Assembly: GCA_020718045.1 (NCBI GenBank)
Contig: DYDD01000004.1
Span: forward strand, 765-35,756
Origin: Fibrobacter sp.
GTDB lineage: Bacteria; Krumholzibacteriota; Krumholzibacteriia; LZORAL124-64-63
Reading direction: 5' to 3'
DNA: 34,992 nucleotides
The translations under genes and the position numbers were made by a program. Below are positions 19,019 through 27,023 of the stretch, piece after piece (the stretch's first letter is position 1; each line of letters begins with the position of its first letter). The notes under the pieces were generated by a model, which saw only the letters and a program-made list of their open reading frames with translations, did not search any database and was not told where the DNA came from.

Positions 19019-20182
19019 ATGAGCACGCGGCCCCACCTTCGAGCGCATCTAGGACTGCACGGATGGAGCGGAGCCGTTCGGTGGTTCTGCCTCGCCGCTT
19101 CAGGTCTGGTCTGCGTTGCGGGTGCCGCCGCCGAGATCCCGTATCTGGGAACGTCCCTGCATGATTCCACGCAGATCCGGGGGATCTGCGCCGCGATCAG
19201 TGCCGTCGACGCTCCCGCGGAGGCCCGAGCCGAGTTCGTGACCGGGCTGCCCCTGGATCGCGATCGTCTGGACCTGGCCCTGGTCGACGTTCCGGTCGGC
19301 CTCACGCGGTTCCATGTCTCCATGTCCGCCGGGGGATACGACAGCGTGGCGGTGCGCGTCTATGCGCAATTCTGGCTGCGTTCGGTGGCCGCCGATTCGC
19401 TGCTGGCGCGGCGCACCCTGATCCACGAGTACATCCATGCGATCCTGCGACAACACATGCATCAGGACGACTACTCGCGATTGCCGGAGTGGTTCCAAGA
19501 GGGTGTCGCGACCTATCTCAGCGGAGAGCACGGCGATCGGTTGCGGGTGGCGCTCGCCCATCACTGGCGCGACCCGCAGGCCCTCCACGTTGGATTGGCC
19601 GAAGGTCCGGCAGTCGCGGAGCGTGTCGCCGGCTCCTGGTGGTTCGCCGCTCTCGACCACCGCTACGGGCCGGAATCCACCCGGCGGTGCCTCGCGGCGC
19701 TGGTCGCCGGCCACAACCTGGTGGATGCGCTCGCGCCGTTCGGTTGCAGCATCGATGATCTCTGGCGGGTCGCGGAAGGGATCGCCGCGTCAGAGGTGCA
19801 GTCGTTGACCGGCGAGTGCGCCGCCCGATTGCGCGAGTGCATGGAGGCCGGGTCCCTGGACTCGGAGCAACGCCGGAAGCGTTTCGGGGAGCTGATCAAG
19901 AAGCACCGCGGCACCTATGCCGCCGAATTCGCCCTTTATTTGGCGGCGAAACTCTCCTACGAGTTGCTGTACCTGCAGGATGCCCGCAGGTACCTGGACG
20001 AGCTGGCGAGCTGCCCCCGCGACTACGGGTACGGAGACGATGCCCTCTACTTGCGACTCCGGATCGCAGCCGAGTGCCACCGCGACGCCGAGGCCCGACG
20101 GTACTGTCGAGAATACTTCTCGCTGTGGCCGGACGGCGCATACTGGGGAAGGGTCATGACGATCTGCAGGGAACTGCCTTGA
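19019..20182 (+). CDS. Secreted HExxH metallopeptidase (gluzincin, peptidase MA-like)
   Basis: A 387-residue protein with a membrane or signal segment at about 20-38 (FCLAASGLVCVAGAAA). The zinc site is complete: HEYIH at 136-140 (catalytic E137) and, 21 residues later, E161 in LPEWFQEGVATYLSG. This combination is seen in peptidase MA-type proteins of unknown substrate. The region from about 270 to the end is helical, with a TPR-like pair around LYLQDARRYLDELAS (about 320-335) and Cys residues spread through the C-terminal half. No ribosome binding site precedes the ATG. Base composition is less GC-rich than in the flanking operons, and the gene sits beside a palindromic repeat, which suggests acquisition. 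It is not obviously in an operon with the next gene, which lies 188 bp downstream. Confidence 0.65.
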   Translation: MSTRPHLRAHLGLHGWSGAVRWFCLAASGLVCVAGAAAEIPYLGTSLHDSTQIRGICAAISAVDAPAEARAEFVTGLPLDRDRLDLALVDVPVGLTRFHVSMSAGGYDSVAVRVYAQFWLRSVAADSLLARRTLIHEYIHAILRQHMHQDDYSRLPEWFQEGVATYLSGEHGDRLRVALAHHWRDPQALHVGLAEGPAVAERVAGSWWFAALDHRYGPESTRRCLAALVAGHNLVDALAPFGCSIDDLWRVAEGIAASEVQSLTGECAARLRECMEAGSLDSEQRRKRFGELIKKHRGTYAAEFALYLAAKLSYELLYLQDARRYLDELASCPRDYGYGDDALYLRLRIAAECHRDAEARRYCREYFSLWPDGAYWGRVMTICRELP

Positions 20183-20370
20183 GGGCGCCGCATGCCGGCG
20201 TGTCTTGTGAGGCACCCCGGCCAGGTCCGTGATCCGGCTAGCCTCTTCCCCGCCCGCACGATCAACGAAACCGGACATAATGTTCCGTCGGGTGCCTGCT
20301 TCGCGGCATTGCTGGATGAGGAATCCCGACGCCCGGCGTTGTGCAGGTTGACCCTGATCAGATAGGCAAC

Positions 20371-21636
20371 ATGTCTGAGCATGGCCACACATTCGGACTG
20401 AAGCGGCTCTTGCTGCGAATCCTGCTCGCGATCGCGCTGATCTGGCAATTCGGCGGCGTGCTGCTGCCCTTCCCACGCTGTAAGGTGGAGAAAATCCAGG
20501 TTGCATCCCTGATCGCCTTGGCCGTGGACCTGGATGTCGCCGGGAGGCGCATCTACCTGGACATGCACTATCCCGAGGACAAGGTGCTGCTCTGCGATCC
20601 CGGGGATGACGGGAGCAATGGCATCCCCTACGAACCCAATTATAAGATCGGTTCGCCTTTCATCGAGCCTCATCGGCGAGAGGGGGTCTTTCTGCCGTCC
20701 CCCGGGTTCCCGCTGTCGCCGGTGAAGTGTGCGCCCGAGGCTCTGGGCACGGTGCTGACCCTGTACGGCATGAGCGGCGAGGCCATGGCCCGGGTCGAGG
20801 GGAAGCCTTGGGAGAAACCGCTGCTGGACATCGCGGTACGAGGATTTCTCGGCCGGCAGGACACCCTGGCGGTGACCTACATCCCGAGGCTGCGCGTCGA
20901 GCAGTTGATTCGCGGGGAATGGATGCAATTGACTCAATTCAACATCGTGGGGATGTGGTACTACTGCGCTCCCGAGGATACGGTGCGCATCCGGATGTGC
21001 GCGGCGGCGATGAAGGCCGTGTTTCTTCGGGATCGCGTGCTGGTGAAGCCGGCGACCGAGGAAGAACGATCTGCACTCGACGTGATCGTCCGTACACCGC
21101 GCACCGAGGGCAGCGGTTGGCCCTACTACCATTCCTGGGAGTGGAAGAACGGCAAGGAGTTCTTTAAAACGTTCCAAGCGGATACGTTGTCGATCGGCGA
21201 GTGGTTCGAGTTGGATTACCCGCTTATGCCACGTACCAGGCTGTTCTCACTCGATGTGATCGTCGAATGCCGGGGATTACCCGATTATGTGCAACTAACC
21301 GAATTCCACGACCCCACACTAGCCATCCTGGGCCATGAATCACCGAACACCCTCATGCGCTGGCCGTTGGTCCCGACACCATCCGGGCTTGCGGCCGGAG
21401 ACTCCGCAGGCGTCAGCTACCCCGGCGGCTACGTCTTCCCGCGCTGGGCGTTTTTGAAGCAGCTCGAGATGGGGTTCTGGTCTGGTGGCGATGACATCAC
21501 GAACCCGAATGTCCAGCACTACAAGATTGAGATCGATCGTCGGAATGAGGAGATCCGCCGCGAGCGTCTGGCAGAGCGGGAGCGGAAACGTCGGCATGGT
21601 CCGATACCGGAAACGCCGAAACAGGACGATCAATAA
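20371..21636 (+). CDS. Hypothetical membrane-anchored protein
   Basis: A 421-residue protein I do not recognise. One hydrophobic helix at about residues 14-36 (LLLRILLAIALIWQFGGVLL) would anchor or export it. The rest is soluble with scattered Cys residues and many aromatic residues, including a WPYYHSWEWKNGKEFF segment near residue 250. The last 40 residues are very charged (EIRRERLAERERKRR) and likely a helix or disordered tail. An in-frame GTG exists at 20341, but the ATG at 20371 was preferred because the helix then follows a short basic lead; the upstream GATAGG is a weak ribosome binding site. Third codon positions are clearly less GC-biased than in neighbouring operons. The 188-bp gap before it shows no clear promoter. 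Confidence 0.5.
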   Translation: MSEHGHTFGLKRLLLRILLAIALIWQFGGVLLPFPRCKVEKIQVASLIALAVDLDVAGRRIYLDMHYPEDKVLLCDPGDDGSNGIPYEPNYKIGSPFIEPHRREGVFLPSPGFPLSPVKCAPEALGTVLTLYGMSGEAMARVEGKPWEKPLLDIAVRGFLGRQDTLAVTYIPRLRVEQLIRGEWMQLTQFNIVGMWYYCAPEDTVRIRMCAAAMKAVFLRDRVLVKPATEEERSALDVIVRTPRTEGSGWPYYHSWEWKNGKEFFKTFQADTLSIGEWFELDYPLMPRTRLFSLDVIVECRGLPDYVQLTEFHDPTLAILGHESPNTLMRWPLVPTPSGLAAGDSAGVSYPGGYVFPRWAFLKQLEMGFWSGGDDITNPNVQHYKIEIDRRNEEIRRERLAERERKRRHGPIPETPKQDDQ

Positions 21637-21678
21637 TTCTGCAATGGATGGAACTAGGGATCCCGGGCGACGGCCGGG

Positions 21679-22239
21679 CTAGTGCCGCGTCCCGGCCAAC
21701 TTCCGCCCTGCCCGCACGACCGCCGTCACCAGCCCCGCGACCAGCACCAACCCCAGCACCGGCACCAGCAGCGCGATCGCCGCCAGGGCGACGGCGCCAC
21801 CCGTCTCGGCGGCGGCGACGAACGGGTTGCCGAAGCCGGCGGTCATGACGGTCGAGAGGGCGCGCGTGCCGACCGACGCGGCCTGGACCAGGCCGGCCAG
21901 GCCGCCGCCGGCGATGATCGCCAGGGGCCAGCGGGCGTAGGGCGGCAGGTCGACGGCCACGGCGGCCATCAGCGCGGCGCCCGCGATCGCGGCGGCCGGT
22001 GTGGCGAGCGTGTCCAGGGCGTGGTCGAGCCAGGGGACGAAGTAGGCGAGGGCCTCGGCCAGGGAGGCGGTGCCGAAGATCACCAGAGCCGTGGTCGAGC
22101 CGAGCCAGCCGAATCCGGAGGCCGGCTCCAGGTGGCCGGTGTGCACGGCGATCGCCGCCAGCAGCAGCGGCACGAAGACGCGCAGGCCGGCCGCGGCGGC
22201 CAGCCCCAGCCCGAGCGTGATCCCGATCGCCGTGTCCAT
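21679..22239 (-). CDS. DUF4126 family membrane protein
   Basis: A 186-residue hydrophobic protein with about five membrane segments. It has the DUF4126 pattern: an N-terminal LGLGLAAAAGLRVFVPLLL helix, a WLGSTTALVIFGTASLAEALAYFVPWLDHALDT block, then Gly/Ala-rich helices with GGGLAGLVQAASVGTRALS. No function is known for the family. The ATG has GAGGAG at 6 bases upstream. It starts 17 bases after the hemA stop, so it appears to be the last gene of the haem operon, although its presence there may be incidental. It converges with the gene ending at 21636. Confidence 0.75.
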   Translation of the reverse strand: MDTAIGITLGLGLAAAAGLRVFVPLLLAAIAVHTGHLEPASGFGWLGSTTALVIFGTASLAEALAYFVPWLDHALDTLATPAAAIAGAALMAAVAVDLPPYARWPLAIIAGGGLAGLVQAASVGTRALSTVMTAGFGNPFVAAAETGGAVALAAIALLVPVLGLVLVAGLVTAVVRAGRKLAGTRH

Positions 22240-22256
22240 GGTGCTCCTCGCCGGGT

Positions 22257-23594
22257 TCAGGGACGGTCGTGCGGCTCCGACGGCTCGCGCGGCTCCTGGG
22301 ATGTCTGAGACGTCTGGGGCGCGAAGAGCCGGTGCAGCGTCGCCAGGTGCTGCTGGCGCTCCTGCTCGCTCTCGGCGCTCTTGAGCGACTCCATCGAGCG
22401 ACCCAGGACCTTCTTGATGAACTGCTGCAGGCTGGCGTCGACCGCCGCGGCCACCTCGTCGGACTGCTTGCGGCGCACGTAGCCGACCTGCTTCTCCTTG
22501 AGGTCCTCGAGGTAGGCGCGGAACTCGGCCACGCTGGGGCGCAGGTCCATCTCGCGGACCCAGGCGCGGAACTCCGCCAGCTCCTCCTCGACGATGCGCT
22601 CGGCCCCGGGCAGCTGCTTGCGGCGCGCGGCGAGGTTGGACTGGACGATCTCGTCGAGGTCGTCCAGACCGAAGACATAGGTCTCGTCCACCCGCGCGAC
22701 GTCGGGATGGACATCGCGCGGGACGGCGATGTCCAGGACGTACAGCGGCCGTCCGCGGCGGCGGCGCATGGCGGCGCGCACCATCTCCGGCAGGATCACG
22801 GGCTCGAGGCTGCCGGTGGTCGAGAGCACGACGTCCACGTCGGCCAGCGCGGCGGGCAGGTCCTCCCAGGGACGCGCGCGCACGAGTTCGCCCTTGCCGC
22901 CGTTGAGGTCGTCCGCCAGGGTCCGCGCGCGCTCGGGGCTGCGGTTCACCACGATCAGGCCGCCGATGCCCTGCTGCAGGAAGTGGCGGGCCGCCAGGGC
23001 GCCGGTCTCGCCGGCGCCGACCAGCAGGGCGCGGTGCCGCGGCAGGTCGGCGAAGAACTTGCGGGCCAGTTCGACGGCGGCGAAGGCGACGCTGACCGCC
23101 CCCTCGCCGATCTTCGTCTCGGTGCGGACGCGCTTGCCGGCGCGGAACGCGCCCTGGAAGGCGCGCATGAGCACCGGGCCGAGCTCGTGGTGCTCCTTGG
23201 CCAGCCGGTAGGCGTCCTTGAGCTGGCCGGAGATCTGGGGCTCGCCCAGCATCATGCTCTCCAGGCCGGCCGACACCCGGTAGAGGCGGCGCACGGCCTC
23301 CCCGTCGGTCAGGCGCACGGCGTGCTCGCCGGTGAACAGCGAGGGGTCGAGCCCGGCGCCGGCCAGGCTGCGGGTCATGCTGTCGAAGGGCGCGAAACCG
23401 GGCAGGGCCTCGACGTAGATCTCGGTGCGGTTGCAGGTGCTGACCGGCACGGCCGAGACGAACCCCGGCTCCCGCGACAGGGCCGCCAGCAGTCCGCCCA
23501 CGCGCTCGGGGTCGATGTGCGCGCGCTCGCGCACCTCGGTCGGCGCGAGCCGGTGGTCGATCCCCCACAGGTGCAGGCCGGCGCGCCCCGCCAT
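22257..23594 (-). CDS. hemA: Glutamyl-tRNA reductase
   Basis: A 445-residue cytoplasmic enzyme that reduces glutamyl-tRNA to glutamate-1-semialdehyde, the first step of C5-pathway haem synthesis. The catalytic Cys54 lies in STCNRTE (52-58). GLESMMLGEPQISGQLKDAY, the substrate-domain signature, is at about 112-131. The NADPH-binding Rossmann loop is VGAGETGALAARHF near 190, and the PRDVHPDVARV segment comes later. The C-terminal dimerisation helix is followed by a hydrophilic tail. Its ATG shares a base with the stop of the upstream hemX gene (TGATG), with a G-rich site upstream. In many bacteria hemA is followed by hemC, hemD and hemB. Here a DUF4126 gene follows instead, so those steps must be encoded elsewhere. 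Confidence 0.96.
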   Translation of the reverse strand: MAGRAGLHLWGIDHRLAPTEVRERAHIDPERVGGLLAALSREPGFVSAVPVSTCNRTEIYVEALPGFAPFDSMTRSLAGAGLDPSLFTGEHAVRLTDGEAVRRLYRVSAGLESMMLGEPQISGQLKDAYRLAKEHHELGPVLMRAFQGAFRAGKRVRTETKIGEGAVSVAFAAVELARKFFADLPRHRALLVGAGETGALAARHFLQQGIGGLIVVNRSPERARTLADDLNGGKGELVRARPWEDLPAALADVDVVLSTTGSLEPVILPEMVRAAMRRRRGRPLYVLDIAVPRDVHPDVARVDETYVFGLDDLDEIVQSNLAARRKQLPGAERIVEEELAEFRAWVREMDLRPSVAEFRAYLEDLKEKQVGYVRRKQSDEVAAAVDASLQQFIKKVLGRSMESLKSAESEQERQQHLATLHRLFAPQTSQTSQEPREPSEPHDRP

Positions 23595-24457
23595 CACACG
23601 CCCCCGCGCAGGCTGAAGTTGTGGAAGCTGGGGATGAAGTGGTGGATGGCGCCCATCGCCAGGACCACCGCGAGGTAGGTCAGGATCGCCAGCGTGTTCA
23701 TGCGGCGGCCGCGCCAGCCCCACCAGCGGTGGCCGGCCAGGCCCGCCAGGTAGACCAGGAAGATCAGCCAGGAGGTCAGGATCTTCGGGTCGAAGGGGGT
23801 CAGGCTGCGCGCCGTCTCGGGGTCGAGCTTGTCGGCCAGGTCGTAGAGCCACAGGTGACCCAGCGCGAGGGCCCCGAACAGCAGGGGCACGCCCAGCTTG
23901 GCCGCGCCCACGCTCATGCGCTCCAGGACCTCCAGCGGCGGCAGCCGGCGGAAGAGCAGCCCGAACGTCTTGCGGGCGAGCTGGCGCGCCAGCACCAGGT
24001 AGAGGGCCGCGTAGAGGAAGCTGAGGCTCAGCGCGGTGTACGCCAGCAGCACCAGCACGGCGTGGCCGGCGTAGCCGGGGTCCTCCAGCAGTGGGTTGGC
24101 CGCCGGTTCGGCGATGGAGAACGCGCTGGCGATGAACTGCAGCAGGAACGCCACGCCCGTGACCAGGAACCCCGTCTCGCGCACGCGCAGACGGCGTTCG
24201 ACCACGGCGTAGATCAGCAGCAGGGACAGCGCCAGCAGCGACAGGAACTCCAGGGGCGAGGCCATCGGCAGGTGGTGGTGTACCCGCGCGTGGATGACGG
24301 ACGCCGCAAGGTGGGCCACCACGGTCGTCGCGAGCAGCCGCCGCGCCCAGCGGTGGGCGAACTTGCGGTTCTCGTAGAAGACCCACAGGTAGGCCACGAA
24401 GAGCAGCAGGTACAGCAGCGGTAGCAGGACCTCGCCCACCGTCAACGCGAGCCTCAT
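23594..24457 (-). CDS. hemX: HemX-like cytochrome c assembly-family membrane protein
   Basis: A 287-residue protein with about eight membrane helices, of the CcsA/HemX family (cytochrome C assembly domain). Conserved family elements are an ARVHHHLPMASPLEFLSL segment, AGHAVLVLLAYTALSLSFLYAALYLV, GHLWLYDLADK and a final HHFIPSFHNF. The WWxWD haem-handling motif of true CcsA/CcmC proteins is absent; the equivalent position reads TPFDPKILTSW. That and its place next to hemA favour HemX, which in Bacillus lowers HemA abundance, over a cytochrome c synthase subunit. The ATG has AAGGAGGGG upstream and overlaps the hemY stop by ATGA. With so many c-type haems nearby, a role in haem transport for cytochrome maturation remains possible. 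Confidence 0.75.
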   Translation of the reverse strand: MRLALTVGEVLLPLLYLLLFVAYLWVFYENRKFAHRWARRLLATTVVAHLAASVIHARVHHHLPMASPLEFLSLLALSLLLIYAVVERRLRVRETGFLVTGVAFLLQFIASAFSIAEPAANPLLEDPGYAGHAVLVLLAYTALSLSFLYAALYLVLARQLARKTFGLLFRRLPPLEVLERMSVGAAKLGVPLLFGALALGHLWLYDLADKLDPETARSLTPFDPKILTSWLIFLVYLAGLAGHRWWGWRGRRMNTLAILTYLAVVLAMGAIHHFIPSFHNFSLRGGV

Positions 24458-25935
24458 GCCGCCCCTCCTTCGACGCGGGGACCGGCCGCCGCCAGCCGGT
24501 CGAGCACGGCGGCGGCCATGGTTTCGGATTCCTTGATGCAGGCGTTGACCGACACGCCGCGGTACGAGCTGCCGGACAGGTGCAGGCCCGGCAGGGCGGC
24601 GAGCCGCGTCTCCATTCGGCGCAGGCGGTCGAGGTGGCCGGGTTCGTACTGGGCGATGGCCCGCGGGTGGCGGAACACCCGGGTCATCACGGGGTTGTCG
24701 CGCAGGCCCATCAGCCCGCGCAGCTCGGCGACGGCGCGGTCCCGCAGGGCGTCGTCGCCGTCGTCCAGGACGTGCGGGTCGCCCGGACCGCCGGCCATGC
24801 AGTGCAGCAGGACCCGGCCGTCCGGCGCGCGGCCGGGGAAGATGCTGCTGGTCCACAGGGCGCCCAGCAGGCGGCTGTGTTCGCAGGTGGGGATCAGCGC
24901 GCCGAAGCCGTCGAGGTCGTGCGCCACGTCGCCGCGCGCGTAGCCCAGGGCGATCACGGCCATCGGCACGTAGGGGATGCCGTCCAGCAGGCCGGACAGC
25001 GCGGGGTCGAGCTCGCGCAGGTGGGCGGCGGCCGCGTGGGCCGGCGCGGCGTGGACGACGGCGTCGGCGTCGAAGGATGCGCCCTCGTCGACCCGCACGC
25101 GCCAGACCGCGCCGTCGCGGCTGATCGACGCGACCGCGCGGCCCGTGACGAGGGAGGCGCGCGGATCGTCGCGCAGGGCCCGCGCCAGGGCGGCGGGCAG
25201 CGCCGCCATGCCGTCACGGAAGGAATGCAGGGTGCCGGAGGGGCCGGCATCGGCGGCCCGCTTGCGCTGCTTCGAGATCGCCGCGAGCGCGCGGAACAGG
25301 CTGCCGTGGTCGCGCTCCAGCTCGACCATCCGCGGGAACGCGGCCGCGAGGCTGAGCCGGCGGGCGTCGCCGCCGAAGATGCCCTTGACCATCGGGTCGA
25401 GCATCAGCTCCGCGAAGTCGCTCCCCAGGCGCCGGCGCCCGAACTCCCAGACCGACTCGTCGGTGGCGGGATCGTCGGCGGCGCGGCCCAGGTCCCGCCG
25501 GCGCGGCACCAGGAGTTCGCCCAGCACGCGCAGCTTGGCGCGGGGGGTGAACAGATCGGTCTTGAGGAAGGCGAGCGGCGAGGCGGGGATCTCGCGCAGG
25601 CGGCCGCCGACCACCAGGAAGCGGCGCCGGGCCGCGTCGCTGCTGCGCACCAGCTCGTCGTGCAGGCCCAGGCGGTCGACCAGGCGCAGCGTCGCCGGCT
25701 CGTTGTCCAGGAAGCCGTTGGGGCCCCACTCCAGGCGCCAGCCGTCGTGGACGCTGGTGCGCAGGTTGCCGCCGACCTGCGGCGCGGCCTCCAGGACGTC
25801 GACCCGCAGGTCGAGCCCGCGCGCCGTCGCCCCCTCCAACAGCCGCAGGGCCGTGGCCAGGCCCGACACCCCGCCGCCGACCACGACCGCGCGCCGCGCG
25901 TTCCCTTGCAGCTTCGTCGTGACCTGCTCAGTCAA
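24454..25935 (-). CDS. hemY: Protoporphyrinogen/coproporphyrinogen oxidase (HemY type)
   Basis: A 493-residue FAD enzyme that oxidises protoporphyrinogen IX or coproporphyrinogen III. The N-terminal dinucleotide fold VVVGGGVSGLATAL (17-30) is followed by LEAAPQVGGNLRTS; WGPNGF and a FGRRRLGSDFAELMLDPMVKGIFGGD stretch (split by helices) are typical of HemY/HemG oxidases, as is the C-terminal GSSYRGVSVNACIKE, which closes the FAD site. The start is a TTG at 25935, supported by GGAGG 7 bases upstream; no other start retains the FAD loop. It overlaps the hemH stop by 8 bases, so translation is coupled. HemY uses oxygen or another acceptor. The HemN in the same operon does not need oxygen. Confidence 0.92.
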   Translation of the reverse strand: MTEQVTTKLQGNARRAVVVGGGVSGLATALRLLEGATARGLDLRVDVLEAAPQVGGNLRTSVHDGWRLEWGPNGFLDNEPATLRLVDRLGLHDELVRSSDAARRRFLVVGGRLREIPASPLAFLKTDLFTPRAKLRVLGELLVPRRRDLGRAADDPATDESVWEFGRRRLGSDFAELMLDPMVKGIFGGDARRLSLAAAFPRMVELERDHGSLFRALAAISKQRKRAADAGPSGTLHSFRDGMAALPAALARALRDDPRASLVTGRAVASISRDGAVWRVRVDEGASFDADAVVHAAPAHAAAAHLRELDPALSGLLDGIPYVPMAVIALGYARGDVAHDLDGFGALIPTCEHSRLLGALWTSSIFPGRAPDGRVLLHCMAGGPGDPHVLDDGDDALRDRAVAELRGLMGLRDNPVMTRVFRHPRAIAQYEPGHLDRLRRMETRLAALPGLHLSGSSYRGVSVNACIKESETMAAAVLDRLAAAGPRVEGGAA

Positions 25936-27016
25936 GGGTCGCCTCCGCGCGGAAGGGGTCGCCGGCCAGGCGCGCCGCCAGCGAGGCGAGCCAGGTCTCG
26001 TCGAGGTTGAGCGCGGCGCCGCGGTCGAATTCGCGCACGCCCAGCTCCTCGGCTTCGCGACGCAACTCGCGGTCGAGTTCGTGCAGCGTCTCGATGTGCT
26101 CGCAGGTGAAGCTGACCGGCTGCACCAGCAGCCGGCGGCAACCGGCTCCGGCCAGGCGCCGCGTCTCGGCCGTGATCTCGGGGCCGAGCCACTTGATGGG
26201 GCCGACCTTGCTCTGGAAGGCCAGCAAGGGCGCGGGCCCGCCCGGCAGTCGGGCCAGCCAGGCGGCGTGGCCGTCCGCGGCGAGGGCCGTGCGCACGCGC
26301 TCGTGGACGGCGCTGACCGTGGCGCGGGTCTGGCTGAGGTATGGGTCCCCGCGCTTGATGAAGCTCTCGGGCAGGGAGTGCGCCACGTAGATCAGGGCGC
26401 ACTGCTGCGGGTCGGCGCCCTCGTCGGCCCAGCGTCGCAGGCCGCGGCCCGCGTTGGCGGCCAGCGTCGCGACGAAGCCGTCCAGCAGATGCCAGGCCTC
26501 GATCACGTGGACCGCGGTGCCGGGGGCGAGGCGGTCCAGCGACCGCTGCACGAAGGACAGCGTGCTGCCGTTGGTGGCGTCGGAGTACTGGGGGTACATC
26601 GGCAGGACCAGGAACTGCTCGGCGCCGCGCTCGCGCAGCCCGCGCACGGCCTCGTCGGGAAAGGGCCGCCAGTAGCGCATGGCCGGCAGCGCGATCGTCG
26701 GCCTGCCGGCTTCGCCCAGCAGCGCGGCCAGCCGGTCCCCCTGGGCGCGGGTGGTCGGGACCTGCGGCGAGCCGCCGCCGAGCCCCATCTCGAGGTACCG
26801 CCGGCGCACGGCTGGCGCGCGCCGCCAGGCGATCAGGCGGCCCAGGAGCGGGGAGAGCAGGCGCGGGATGGGGATGATCTGCGGGTCCTGGAACAGGTTG
26901 CGCAGGAAGGGCTGCACCGCGTCGGGCCCGTCGGGCCCGCCCATGCCGCACAGGATCAGGCCCGTGGTCCGGGCCGGGTCGAGGTGGTCCTGCCGGAAGC
27001 GACGCGGTGCGGTCAT
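25928..27016 (-). CDS. hemH: Ferrochelatase
   Basis: A 362-residue enzyme that inserts iron into the porphyrin. Conserved elements are LCGMGGPDG near the N-terminus, GSP near residue 82, MRYWRPFPDEAV near 113, LPMYPQYSDATNGST (138-152), catalytic His213 in YVAHSLPESF, LAFQSKVGPIKWLGPE (265-280) and CEHIETLHELD (305-315), where E309 matches the second catalytic acid. Some conserved Cys residues are present, but no C-terminal iron-sulfur motif. The ATG is preceded by GAGGCGAGG and follows the hemN stop by 7 bases. It could act on protoporphyrin or coproporphyrin; HemN in the operon favours protoporphyrin. Confidence 0.95.
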   Translation of the reverse strand: MTAPRRFRQDHLDPARTTGLILCGMGGPDGPDAVQPFLRNLFQDPQIIPIPRLLSPLLGRLIAWRRAPAVRRRYLEMGLGGGSPQVPTTRAQGDRLAALLGEAGRPTIALPAMRYWRPFPDEAVRGLRERGAEQFLVLPMYPQYSDATNGSTLSFVQRSLDRLAPGTAVHVIEAWHLLDGFVATLAANAGRGLRRWADEGADPQQCALIYVAHSLPESFIKRGDPYLSQTRATVSAVHERVRTALAADGHAAWLARLPGGPAPLLAFQSKVGPIKWLGPEITAETRRLAGAGCRRLLVQPVSFTCEHIETLHELDRELRREAEELGVREFDRGAALNLDETWLASLAARLAGDPFRAEATLD

Positions 27017-27023
27017 CCTCGCC

